Of a DNA stretch of 21,300 nt, positions 6,386-16,500 are shown one piece after another (the first letter of the stretch is position 1; the number at the start of each line of letters is the position of its first letter). A program made the position numbers and the translations under genes. The notes under the pieces were generated by a model. It was not told where the DNA came from. It did not search any database and saw only the letters and a list, made by a program, of their open reading frames with translations. Source of the stretch: an uncultured Clostridia bacterium (GTDB lineage Bacteria > Bacillota > Clostridia > Christensenellales > CAG-917); assembly GCA_947589635.1 (NCBI GenBank), contig CANQCC010000011.1:1-21300 (forward strand), given 5' to 3'.

Positions 6386-9244
6386 TTATTTTTGACCGAC
6401 GTACCTGACTTCCCAGATGCGGGCAAGCAGTCCGGAGTACGGCGTGCATTCCTTGGGCAGCGAGCTGCTGTCGATGACCTTGGAGTTGTATCCGGTGAGG
6501 TCCTTACGCTGATAGGTGGGGAACTCCACGGCGAGGTTGAGGACGTAGGTCAGGCACTGCTTATAGAGGTCCTTACGCGTATTCTGATTTGTGGTCTTGC
6601 GCGCCTCGTCTATCTTATTGCTGAGTGCGGTTATAATTCCGTATTCGTAACTATAGTTACCCTGATCCGCCTTTATCTCCTTATAGCCCCAGTTGCTCGT
6701 CGCGCTCGCCTGAGAGTCCTTGTGATAGATCTGATACATATCGGGGTCGATGGTGCTGCTCCATGCCGCCGCCCATACCTCCAGCTTGCCTGCGCTGAGG
6801 TCGGAGAGCGCGTTTGCGGATGTGACGACCTGGATGTTGAAACCTATGCGGTTGAGTATCTTCTGCGCGTTGAGGAAGGTGTTGTACGCCGGGTGATCGG
6901 TGGAGCCGCCCGCTATAGTAAACTTATATTTGAGCTCCCTTCCCTTTTCGTCATACATGACATTGTTGTTTGCGTCATAGGTAAAGCCGTTATCAACCAA
7001 CATGGTTTTTATCTGATCTGACCTCAGGTTGTTATTCTCCCATTTCGAGGCATAGTCCCATTCTACGCCGGGCAGCGCCTTGTCGCCCGGGTACGCCCAA
7101 TTCACTTTGGACATGGGCGCGTATATCTTGCTTGCGTAGCCGCCCTTATAATAACCTGCGATCATATCGCGGTCGACATTCATTGCCATCATTATCGCGC
7201 GGCGAGTATATACGCTTGGCACATAGCGCGGGTTTACGCCGATATAGCCGTAGCCGAGCGTATCTATAAGTTTGGTCGCGACGCCCTTATTTTTGAGCAT
7301 CTCTTCATTCTCCGCCGTGGCGCTGGGATCGCCAAAGTCGATGTTGTTGTTTGTCAGCGCGTTGACTATCTGATCCGCCGCGACGACCTTGTAGACGACA
7401 TTCTTTATCTTGGCATTCTGAAGGCCGGATTCCGACTCGCTTCCGTCGCAACCCACCGTCCAGAAATAGGTGTTGCGGGTATAGTAGATCATGTTATTGT
7501 TGAAGAAGCCGTTCGAGCCCGTGCCTACCACCTTGGAAACGTCCTCTTCGCCGTTCTGGTTGGTAGCCTTGTAGGCGCCCGCTCCTATGGGCACGCCGAC
7601 GCGGGTCCTGGAGTTGATGGTGTTATTCATAAAGTCGGAGTTTGCAAACGGCAGTCCGAAGTGGTTGACCAAATCGTTGAACTTCTCTATTTGTCCGTCC
7701 TTGTCGTTCAGCATATTTGCTGTAGCTTTATTGAATTCGGTCCAATCGTCGGTTACCTTTTTGATCTCGGGCTCGCTTGAATAGTACTTCATGGGCGCTA
7801 CCGTAAACGAGAAGTTGTATATCGCCTTGGGGTCTACGCCGTTTATGCGTATCCTCAGCACGTCGTGCGTGCCGTTAAGATTCTTCTGCCCAAAACGGTT
7901 TGTCCTGTATACGGAGATACCCGTGATATTGGGGACGTTGGAAAGCTTGCCAAGTCTATCTTGTTTCGCCTCCGCAATAAATTCATCCAAGACCGTGGTG
8001 GCGGTCGCCCATCCCTTTACGACAAGGGAAAAACTTCCGCTTATAAGGCTTGAAATGTTGACGTTGTATACGTCCGTCATGACGCCGTCCACAGTCTGCT
8101 GTTTCACGGTATAATCGGGGAACGCCGTGCTGAACACGTCGTATATCATTGCGTCTCTGATATAATTCTCTTTTTCGTCTCCGCTGAGGCCGTTTATGCT
8201 CTTGCCGCTGAACTCCTCATATCCCTTCATCGCTCTGTCATAGACCTTTTGAGCCCTGACTTCATGCAATCTATAGGTTCCGTCGGAAGTCATCAAAAGC
8301 GGTCCTACGCTGTTTTTGTCCTCAGGAAAGCCCGAGCCGCCGTCATCACGACGCATAAGGAGGTCGTCGGACATATCGGTAAGCGCAAAGACCTTCCAGG
8401 GCGCGTCCACTCCCGGCCACTTTTTGTAATCCTCCATGTTGATCGCGTTCCAGTCCTTCAAAAGCTCGCTGTGGTAAAGCTCCGCAATGTGGTTTATCTT
8501 ATCTACATAGTAATTGTATTTTTTGCCATATCTGTCCTCATTGTTATAAGTCTTCGGATTCGATTTCCACTGACTCCAGTTATCGGGATCCGCCTTACCA
8601 AGATCTTCGTCAACGCTTTTCTTTCCCATATATGCCACAAACGAGATAAGATTGTTTCTCATATCGCTTGCGTCAAGCGTATATTGGTCCTCTGCGCTGC
8701 TTTGAGAGCCTTGGTTTGCGCCCAAAGTCTGCGTTCTGTAGTCCGCAAGCCCCTGGATGTCCGTGGAGTAAATGGTCGCGGAGCCTGTGAACACGGGGTC
8801 GAGATACACATACAGATTGAACAGCACGTCCTTTATCGTAAGATCGCTGCCGTCCGAGAATTTTATGCCGTTTTTGATGACAAATTCATAATCCGTATAC
8901 GCGGTGGTCGCGGTGCTGCCGACGGGTTTGGCTTGACCGCTTGCGTCATATTCCGTAACGCTGTAGTCAAGCGCGACCGTAGGCTCCGAATTGCCCACGA
9001 CGATGTTGCCGTCCTTGTCGGTGTTAAGCATGCCCAGCTGCGTAAGCGCGATTATGCTGCTGTCATACGCCGAAGTGGAAAAGAACGGATTGAAAACGCC
9101 ATCCGGATTTTGTATGCTCATTGAAAATGCGTCTCTTTCAGGATCGCGCGTTTTGCCCTTGTTGCACGCGACAAGACTTGTCACAAGCGTGCATACGACA
9201 AGCGCAATGACTAAAATTCCTATAAACTTCTTTGCACTTTTCAT
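6386..9244 (-). CDS. oppA: Oligopeptide-binding lipoprotein, OppA type (family 5 solute-binding protein), enlarged
   Basis: This is the extracellular peptide receptor that delivers substrate to OppBC. The first 27 residues form a lipoprotein signal with lipobox LVAC and lipidated Cys27. Family 5 features include the YEFVIKNGIKFSDGSDLTIK stretch (119-138) and, further on, YIGVNPRYVPSVYTRRAIMM, the usual segment before the hinge. The protein has 952 residues, whereas OppA and DppA are usually 520-600. The extra length lies mainly in the middle, roughly residues 170-560, where the sequence is rich in Asn, Asp, Lys and Tyr and I recognise no separate domain. The start has an AGGAGG site with a 7-nt spacer and lies 15 nt after the preceding lipoprotein gene, so the two are probably translated together. 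The substrate is inferred to be peptides from the adjacent pump genes; binding specificity cannot be read. Confidence 0.93.
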   Translation of the reverse strand: MKSAKKFIGILVIALVVCTLVTSLVACNKGKTRDPERDAFSMSIQNPDGVFNPFFSTSAYDSSIIALTQLGMLNTDKDGNIVVGNSEPTVALDYSVTEYDASGQAKPVGSTATTAYTDYEFVIKNGIKFSDGSDLTIKDVLFNLYVYLDPVFTGSATIYSTDIQGLADYRTQTLGANQGSQSSAEDQYTLDASDMRNNLISFVAYMGKKSVDEDLGKADPDNWSQWKSNPKTYNNEDRYGKKYNYYVDKINHIAELYHSELLKDWNAINMEDYKKWPGVDAPWKVFALTDMSDDLLMRRDDGGSGFPEDKNSVGPLLMTSDGTYRLHEVRAQKVYDRAMKGYEEFSGKSINGLSGDEKENYIRDAMIYDVFSTAFPDYTVKQQTVDGVMTDVYNVNISSLISGSFSLVVKGWATATTVLDEFIAEAKQDRLGKLSNVPNITGISVYRTNRFGQKNLNGTHDVLRIRINGVDPKAIYNFSFTVAPMKYYSSEPEIKKVTDDWTEFNKATANMLNDKDGQIEKFNDLVNHFGLPFANSDFMNNTINSRTRVGVPIGAGAYKATNQNGEEDVSKVVGTGSNGFFNNNMIYYTRNTYFWTVGCDGSESESGLQNAKIKNVVYKVVAADQIVNALTNNNIDFGDPSATAENEEMLKNKGVATKLIDTLGYGYIGVNPRYVPSVYTRRAIMMAMNVDRDMIAGYYKGGYASKIYAPMSKVNWAYPGDKALPGVEWDYASKWENNNLRSDQIKTMLVDNGFTYDANNNVMYDEKGRELKYKFTIAGGSTDHPAYNTFLNAQKILNRIGFNIQVVTSANALSDLSAGKLEVWAAAWSSTIDPDMYQIYHKDSQASATSNWGYKEIKADQGNYSYEYGIITALSNKIDEARKTTNQNTRKDLYKQCLTYVLNLAVEFPTYQRKDLTGYNSKVIDSSSLPKECTPYSGLLARIWEVRYVGQK

Positions 9245-9259
9245 TCTATTGCCTCCTGA

Positions 9260-10450
9260 TTATGCCATATATTTCACAATTACTCCGCTGTAATCGCAAT
9301 TGACTATGTTTTCTGCCGCAGTCAGATTGCGGGCTATCCACGGGCTCAGCGCGATGCCGTTGCTTTCAACATACTGCCTCATCTGGCCGCTCGCGTAGAT
9401 TATGCCCGTAACGGTCACGTTTTCTATGACGGCGCCTTCGCTGACTTCCGCCGCCAACATGCCCACTCTGACGTCGTAGATGTTGGCGCCGTAGGCGTCG
9501 CTTGCCCTGACGCTAAGCGTGACGTCCTCAAAGTTGACGTCGTGCATGTACGTCCTGCCCAACAGCCTGCTGAATATGCCCACCGACGTCCTTCTTCTTG
9601 CGGTTATCATCGTGTTGTCAGACGTGTAGTTGAGCGTGATGCCCTTAAGCGTGTGCCCGTTGCCGTTGAACTCCCCCGTGTATGTGGCGGAGCCCCAGAC
9701 CATGCCCGTATAATCTATATCGTTCAAAAGATAGATGTCTCTGTTGTTGGTAAGCGCGGAGGACATCTCAAGCGTGGTCGAAACAAGCGACCATTCGCCC
9801 TCTATAAAGTTGACGTAGACGTCGACAGGCTCCGTCTCGTTGCCGAATGTGTAAGGAAATTCAAAAACTTCCTTCATATCCTTGTCTTTATAGTAGTTTT
9901 GCATGAAGGTGTATCCGCTTTTACTCGGCGCAAGCGAGCCTTCCGGCTTTGTGGCGACCTCTCCGGGACGTCTTCCGTCGATCTCGCCCACTTTTTCAAG
10001 CGTGTCCGCGTCGATAAAGCGCATGACGGGGCTCTTTGCAAGATTGGCGTAAAGCGTGATGTCTTCCGTCACTCTGTCGGTGGCAAAGTCCCACGGCTCC
10101 GCTTGAAGCAACACCTTTCCGTCCTCGTCCACCTGCACTTTGCCTTCGGAGTCGAGCGCGGGCAGATACCAGTTTTCTATGTAGTAGCCGCTTATCATCG
10201 GTTCCGCAAAAGAGTTGCTGCTGTATCCGGGACGAATGCTCACAAGACTGCCCTTGCCTTCGGGATCGAGCACGCCAAGGTACATCTCCTCGGGCGCTTC
10301 GATGTCATTGCCCGTGTTGAAATTGAAGGTGACAAGATGATCGTAATGGTCGGGCTTATGCGTGTTGCACGCGCTCAGCGCCGCCACCGCCAATATCACC
10401 GTCAGGATAAGCAAGGGCAACTTGGTTTTCAAATCTTTTTTTGATCTCAT
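9260..10450 (-). CDS. Surface lipoprotein with InlB-like and GLUG-like repeats, function unknown
   Basis: The 396-residue protein begins with a lipoprotein signal (lipobox LSAC, Cys28). Residues about 38-135 resemble the InlB B-repeat/Listeria-Bacteroides repeat: a VTFNFNTGND strand, a GYYIENWYLP segment and an ending in ITLYANL. A shorter, more divergent copy may follow (137-215). Residues 216-396 match the GLUG-type pattern, with IYLLNDIDYTGMVWG, then GEFNGNGHTLKGITLNY, then IENVTVTGIIYASG, which forms right-handed beta structures in surface proteins. It is not a known transporter part. It lies between the protease and oppA, with a 15-nt gap to oppA, so it is very probably expressed with the transporter and anchored on the same membrane face. 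It may hold protein substrate or assist OppA; this is inference. The start has a moderate GGAAGTG site. The family match is fairly sure, the role is not. Confidence 0.85.
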   Translation of the reverse strand: MRSKKDLKTKLPLLILTVILAVAALSACNTHKPDHYDHLVTFNFNTGNDIEAPEEMYLGVLDPEGKGSLVSIRPGYSSNSFAEPMISGYYIENWYLPALDSEGKVQVDEDGKVLLQAEPWDFATDRVTEDITLYANLAKSPVMRFIDADTLEKVGEIDGRRPGEVATKPEGSLAPSKSGYTFMQNYYKDKDMKEVFEFPYTFGNETEPVDVYVNFIEGEWSLVSTTLEMSSALTNNRDIYLLNDIDYTGMVWGSATYTGEFNGNGHTLKGITLNYTSDNTMITARRRTSVGIFSRLLGRTYMHDVNFEDVTLSVRASDAYGANIYDVRVGMLAAEVSEGAVIENVTVTGIIYASGQMRQYVESNGIALSPWIARNLTAAENIVNCDYSGVIVKYMA

Positions 10451-10466
10451 TTTTCACTTCCGTTTG

Positions 10467-10513
10467 CCGACGTATCGTCGGACGCGCTCCCCCGCCCGCA
10501 TATGCGCGGACGG
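10467..10513 (-). promoter_or_regulatory. Two hairpins between the protease and lipoprotein genes
   Basis: The 84-nt gap holds an 8-pair stem with one wobble (10492-10499 with 10506-10513, 6-nt loop) and a perfect 6-bp stem, CCGACG/CGTCGG, with a 3-nt loop (10467-10481). No T-tract follows on the minus strand. They could slow RNA decay or mark a processing site, allowing separate levels of protease and transporter. No convincing promoter is seen in the gap. Confidence 0.45.
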
Positions 10514-10534
10514 AGTAGTATTTGTTGTTGTTAC

Positions 10535-13500
10535 TCAGGCCTTTTTCTTCCTGCCGCGTTTTGCGCCTTCGCTCTTCTTCTCTTCGGCGCCTTCCGAGCC
10601 CTCGGAGGCCTTGACCTCTTCCTCTGCCTTTCCGGCTTCGGCTTCCTCGCCTGCGGAGGCATTTCCCTCACTTGCAGGAACGTTGTCCTCGCCTGCAGGT
10701 TCGGCCTTTTCGCCTTCTACATCTTCAAGTTTGTCCTCGGCTTCCGCCTTGTCTTCTTGAACGGCTTCCGCCTGTTCGACGGGTTCTTCCGCTATAACTT
10801 CCGCCTCTTCCGCGGGGATTTCCGCCGTAGCCTCTTCCTTAAGGTCTGCGGTCTCCTCGACAAGCGATTCCTGCTCCGCCAAAGCGTCTTCTTTGGCGGT
10901 TTGAGTTTGCGCGTCTACGTTTTCCGCTTGTTCCGTTGCGGGAGCTTCCGTTTGCTCGTTTGCGGGAGCTTCCATTTGCTCGTTTGCGGGAGTTTCGGCT
11001 TGTTCCGTTGCGGGAGTTTCGGCTTGTTCGCCTGCTTTTTCTCCGCCGTTATTGCCGTCGCCCTCGGGCTTTGCGCTCTTCTTCTTTTTGAGGACAATTA
11101 TCGTAGCTGCTGCCGCCGCTCCGACCGCCGCAACCGCGCCGATCACTATAAGCGCTATCGCCCAGCCGGGGAGGTTTCCGCCAGCGTTCACGCCACCGCC
11201 GTTGCCCTCCGAGCCGCCGTCCGTATTCTCTTGCACGTCGACGTCAATCATGAAAGTCGTCGTCATGCCCGTATATGCGTCTTTGTATTGCGCCTCCACC
11301 TGGCTTTGACCCAAGTGCAGCACGTCCGCGGAGTAGGTCACGGTGTTTTTGACTTCGTCGCCCGATATGAGCAGTTCGCTGCCGTCGCTGTACACGACCT
11401 TGAGGGTCATGCCGTCGATGCTGAAGCGCTCGCCGTCCTTGTAGTAGGACTTGGGCAAAGTTTCGATCTGCACGCTTGTCAGTGTGACCGTTATGCCAAC
11501 CTGCTTGCGCGCGTCTCTAAGCGCCTTTTCGTATGTCAGCAAGGTCTGATATTGCTCTGCCGCAAGCGCCTTCTGATCGTCGCCGACTATCGCGTTGTAC
11601 GCCTGTCTTGCCGCCTGAATAGCCTTGGACAGTTCGCCGTTGATCTCAAGCGCCGCCTTGTCGTTTGCCTGCGCAAGAGCGCTTATCTGCGCGATCGTGT
11701 ACTTGCTCTCAAGCGCCTCTATGGCGTCCCAGGTCGCATGTACGTTGTCGTCGGGCAGCGTTTCGGCGGAATATTCTATATTCTTGGCGTACATATCCCA
11801 GATAGCGGTGTCATAGCCTCTGCCGTTCTTGGGGACGTTGAACGTGATGTTCTCCTGCAAGGACGTGCCCGCCAAGGACCAGAAGATGTTGCCGTATCCG
11901 TTCATGAATACATAGCCGTTGAAGTTGCCGTAGTACGCCGTCGTCGCGATGAGCGTGGGATCCAGATACATCTCGCCCGCATCCTCTTCGCCTTCGGGGA
12001 TTATATCCCAAGGATAGTGATACAGTCCGTCGTCCTGCACGCTGTTGTGATACAGGATGGAGAAGAATCCCGCGCACAGCTCGACCACAAACGGATCGTA
12101 GCTTGCGATAAGCGTAGGCGCCTGCACGCTGTTGAACACATACTTTTCAACGGACGAGGAGAAGAACGCCGCGCTGCCGATGGCTTTCACCGTGTAGGGG
12201 AATTCCACCTCGGTGACGGTCTTCGCGCCTTCAAACGCGCTGTCGCCGATTGCGACCGTGCCGTCTGCCACCGTGTACTTGAGGCCTGTGCCCGCGCCCG
12301 GATATTGCTTCAGGATGAGGCCGCCCACGACCTTGACATACAGTGCTCCGTCGATGGAGGTGAACAGGTCGTTGCCCGCCTCGACGTATATGCGCGTAAG
12401 AGACTTGTTGTATGCAAACACGCCCGCGCCGAAGGTCTCGCCTTTTCTTTCTCTCTCTCTTTCGACGTTGCCCTTCTTATCGAAGATCTGCTCCGTAAAG
12501 GTATATGTGCGCTTGTTGAGCGTCTTCGGGATGGTGACCGTCTTTATGTTGTTGCCCGCGAACGCGAAGTCGCCGATCCTCTCCGCCTTGCCAAGCGTAA
12601 GTGTAGCGATCGCTCCGCCCTTTATCTCTCTTGTGCGGGTGAAGTTTGAATATTCGTCTTCGTCGTTGTAGTACGCCGTCCATTGACTCATCGAGTACTC
12701 GCCGCCAGCAAACGCATAAGCGCCGATTATTTTCGCGTTAGAAAGATCTACCGCTGTAAACGCCGTGCCTCTGAATGCGTTATCGCCTATTTCCTCGACT
12801 TTGCTGAGGTCCGCCGTCTTAAGCGCGGTGCACTGTCTGAACGCGCCGGACCCTATATTCGTAACGTTTGCAAGGTCGATCTCGGCAAGACCTGCCTGTC
12901 CCGCGAACGCGTACGCGCCTATCGACTGCACAGTGCCCGGAATAGTCACGCTCTTAAGCGCGGTGGAGGGCTTGATGTCCACAGCGTCCTGCCACACGTA
13001 CAGCTTGTAAAGTTCGTCCGATTCTTCAAGCGCTTCCCTGTCGAGTTCCGTGTAGGAATCAAGGTACGGGTTGTAGGTCGAGAACGCGCCGGAGCCTATC
13101 ACCTTCGCGCCATAGACGAACGTCACCGAAGCGATCTTGTTGCTGCCATAGAACACATATCCGCCCATTTCCTCAACGGGGCCTATGGTTACGGAAGTAA
13201 GATCCTCCATGAACGCGAACGCCCATGCGCCAAGATCGGTCACCGCGGGCAGATTAAGTTCCACAATACGCGTGCCTTCAAACGCCCCGTAGCCCACCTT
13301 TTGCAGTAAGGGCGCGGTAAGCGTCGCAAGAGCGCTGTTGCTGCCGTTCATGGCGTCGTCTTCGACTGCGATGCCGTAGAAGGCGTAATCGCCAACGCTT
13401 GTCGCCTGTGAAATATTCGCTTCTTGAAGCGCGGAGCACCACATGAACGCGCGCGCCCCTATGTTATTCACGGTATCGAGGTTGTTTACGATCGTCAGTT

Positions 13501-16500
13501 GATCGCAGCCCTCAAACAAGCCTTCGGGGATGTCCATGCCCGACTTAAGCGTGACTGTCTTCAGCTTGCTGTATGCAAACGCATATTTTCCTACGCTTTC
13601 TATTGCGCTGATATCAATCGTAGTTATGTTGCTTCCGGAGAGCGCTCCGTCTGCGATATGTTTGACCTCAGCGGGCAGCGTATAGCTCTCTATGCCCGTG
13701 GGAACGGAGTAGAGCGTAGTTTCGTCCGCGGAATACAGCGCGCCCTCTTTCACCAAATATGCGTCGTTGCCTTCCGCGCTGTACGCCGTAAAATGTGTGC
13801 AGCCGATGTACGGATCCGCGCCGCTGTGCGTGATGGTGGTCCCATCCTGAAGCGTCACGGTCTTCAGGTTCTCGCAATACGCAAACGCATAGGAGTCTAT
13901 TTCGTACTCGCCCTTGGGAAGCGTTATGCCTTCTATAATTGTATGCGCGAGCGCACGCGCGCCAATGCCGAGGAATCCCTCGCCCACAAACGTTATGTTG
14001 CTGAGCATTTCGCAGCCCTCGAAGACGCTCTCGGGCAGCTTGTTGACGGGATAACCGGCTTGAATAGAATCGCCGTTCTTATACTTGATGTTCGCAAGTT
14101 TTGTGCAGTTTTCAAACATATGCTCGCCGACCGCGGTATCCTTTGTGAGGATGACGGTCTCGAGATTGTCGCAGCTGTCAAATACGTGCGAGCCGACTAT
14201 TCTAAGCGTGGACAAGTCTATGGTAGTAAGCGCGTCACAGTTTCTGAACGCATAGTCGTACATGACGGTCATTCTCTCGCCGCGCGTGAAGGTATCAAGC
14301 GCCACGCAGCCGTCAAACGCATAGTGTCCGACTGTTATGGAGCCGAAATAGTCCTTTCCGGTGACGGGATCTTTGACGGGATCCTTGTTGGCGTCGAGAT
14401 ATTCCGCAAAAGCGACCTCTTTAAGGCTTGTGCAGCCTCTGAACGCGCCGATTCCTATCGTCGTGCACTGACTGTTTATCGTGATCTTTCTCAGGTTCAC
14501 GCAGTTTTCAAACGCGCCTTCGGGTATCTCCTGAAGCATTGCGGGGAGCACCACTTCGGTTATGGATTGGTCGTTCTTGAAGCAATTTTCGTCAAGATAC
14601 AGCACGTTGACGTCCGGGTACTCGCTCGGGAAATCTGCCACCGAGTCTCCGTAATAATCGTACAGCGTGAGGTTGATGACGTTGTAGTCCTCGCCCACCT
14701 GCATGTTTATCGCCTTTCTCAAGGACGGATACGCGGGGTCTTTGGATTGACACTCGATGTTTGCGGAGCCCTTTACGATAAGTTGAATATCGGCCTCGGA
14801 CAGAGTATACCAGGTCTCTGTGACCTGCCCCTGGTTGTTTTTCTTTTCCCTCTTGGGCGTATCCTCGTCATGCTTGATCTCGGCGACTCTGCTGTTTCTC
14901 GTAAGCCACTCAAATTCGAACGGTTTGCCGTTTTTCACCTCGTACGCCGCTTCGAAGTACCATGGGGTGATGTATGGCACCAGAGTTACCGTAGTGTTGG
15001 GGTTGACCTCGACGCTGTTGGAGGTGTCGGGGTTGACGACATGGCTGTCGCCGGCGTGTATAGGTTTGAAGCTGAGCGACGTAGGCGTGATAAGCCTGTT
15101 CGACGCAAAGCCTTCCACCTTGACTTCTAATTGCAGGAAGATCTTCTGCACTTCCCTGTGCAGGTCATAGTTGTACATCGTGCCGTACAGCCTGAACGTG
15201 GCGCTTTCGCCGCCGCAGTTCTTAAGCCCGAAGACCTCGCCTTCGTTGACGATCGCGAACTCGCTTTCGCCCTGCCATGAGAGGTTTTTGAAGACGCTTG
15301 TATCGTCGACGTTCAGCTTGTAAAGCTCAAAGGGGCTGATCGTCAGACTGTATATCGGATATTCGGATTTATCTTCGTTTATGGAGTTTTTGCCCGTTCT
15401 GCCAGTATTTTTAAGTTTGCTATCCTCAATAAGCACTATTTGGTCGGAGGGATAATCCAAAGACTCGTCGTCGAGCGTGATGTTGTACACTTCGGCGTTC
15501 ATCGCATAGTCTTCCACCTGGATGTACAGCTCGCCCTCGAGGCCGTATTGCTCATAGTAGTCCGTGATGTCCACCGCGACCATCGTGGATTGTCCCTTGT
15601 TGCCGTAAACGGGCACGGGATATTCCGTAAGCAGGGTCAGGAAGGTGCCAAGTTCGCCCTCGGTGTGCTCCTGACGGAAACAAGGCAGCACCGACATCGC
15701 ATATTGATTGTCGTACACCTCAAGGTCGAGGAAGACCTTGTATTTGGTCTGGCCGTACTCCTCGTAGGGGTCAAAACGAATGCTGTAATCGAGGATCTGC
15801 GGGGCCTCGTAGTCTATCGTCAGCGGGAACTCGAAAGTGTTGCGCTTTGTGCCCGTGCCGACGTCTTTGGGGTCTATGCATTGCGCATAGTATTGGTCCC
15901 TACCCTTAAATTCCGCATTGGACTGCACATATTCGCCCTCTTCGTTCTGATAATCGATGAATCCGTCGAGGGTGACGATAAAGGAGTCGTTGTTCTTCCA
16001 ACCCCACTCTTGAGGATTTATCTCCATTCTGACAAACGCGCCGCGGTTAGATCCGCCCGCCGCATAGGATTTGCTGACGTTTTCAAGTTTCTCTTCGTAT
16101 GCGACCTCGCCCGTCACCGCGTCCGTAAACACGACGTTCATATAGGAGGCGTTTCTCAAAAGTCCCGCGTATATCGCGTACAACTCGTACGTGGTGTAAT
16201 TGCCCTCTTCGTCGTACATGGACAGAGCAATCTTGTCGCGCTCGGGATAAATCTCGTCGTCCGTCTCCTTGGTCTCGTACAGGTAGGTGCCGAGAGGAAG
16301 GATATAATCTTCGTTATGATATGTGCCGATGACCTGAGTCGCCGCCGCCGACGCCCTGATCTTATCTTCAAGGTCGATGGACTTGTCCTTTTCGTCCTCG
16401 GACACTTCGTACACGTCATAGTCGAACAGAGGCGCGTCCGCCCAATCGCCGTAGAACGCAAGGTACGGAAGCCCTATCGTCACGCCGTCTTTTACCGTCT

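Noticed and set aside
11140..11180. Sortase signal near the protease membrane helix (NLPGW before the helix)
   Set aside because: There is no Thr-Gly after LP, the segment runs straight into the helix, and 184 residues follow the positive cluster, which is far too long for a sortase tail.
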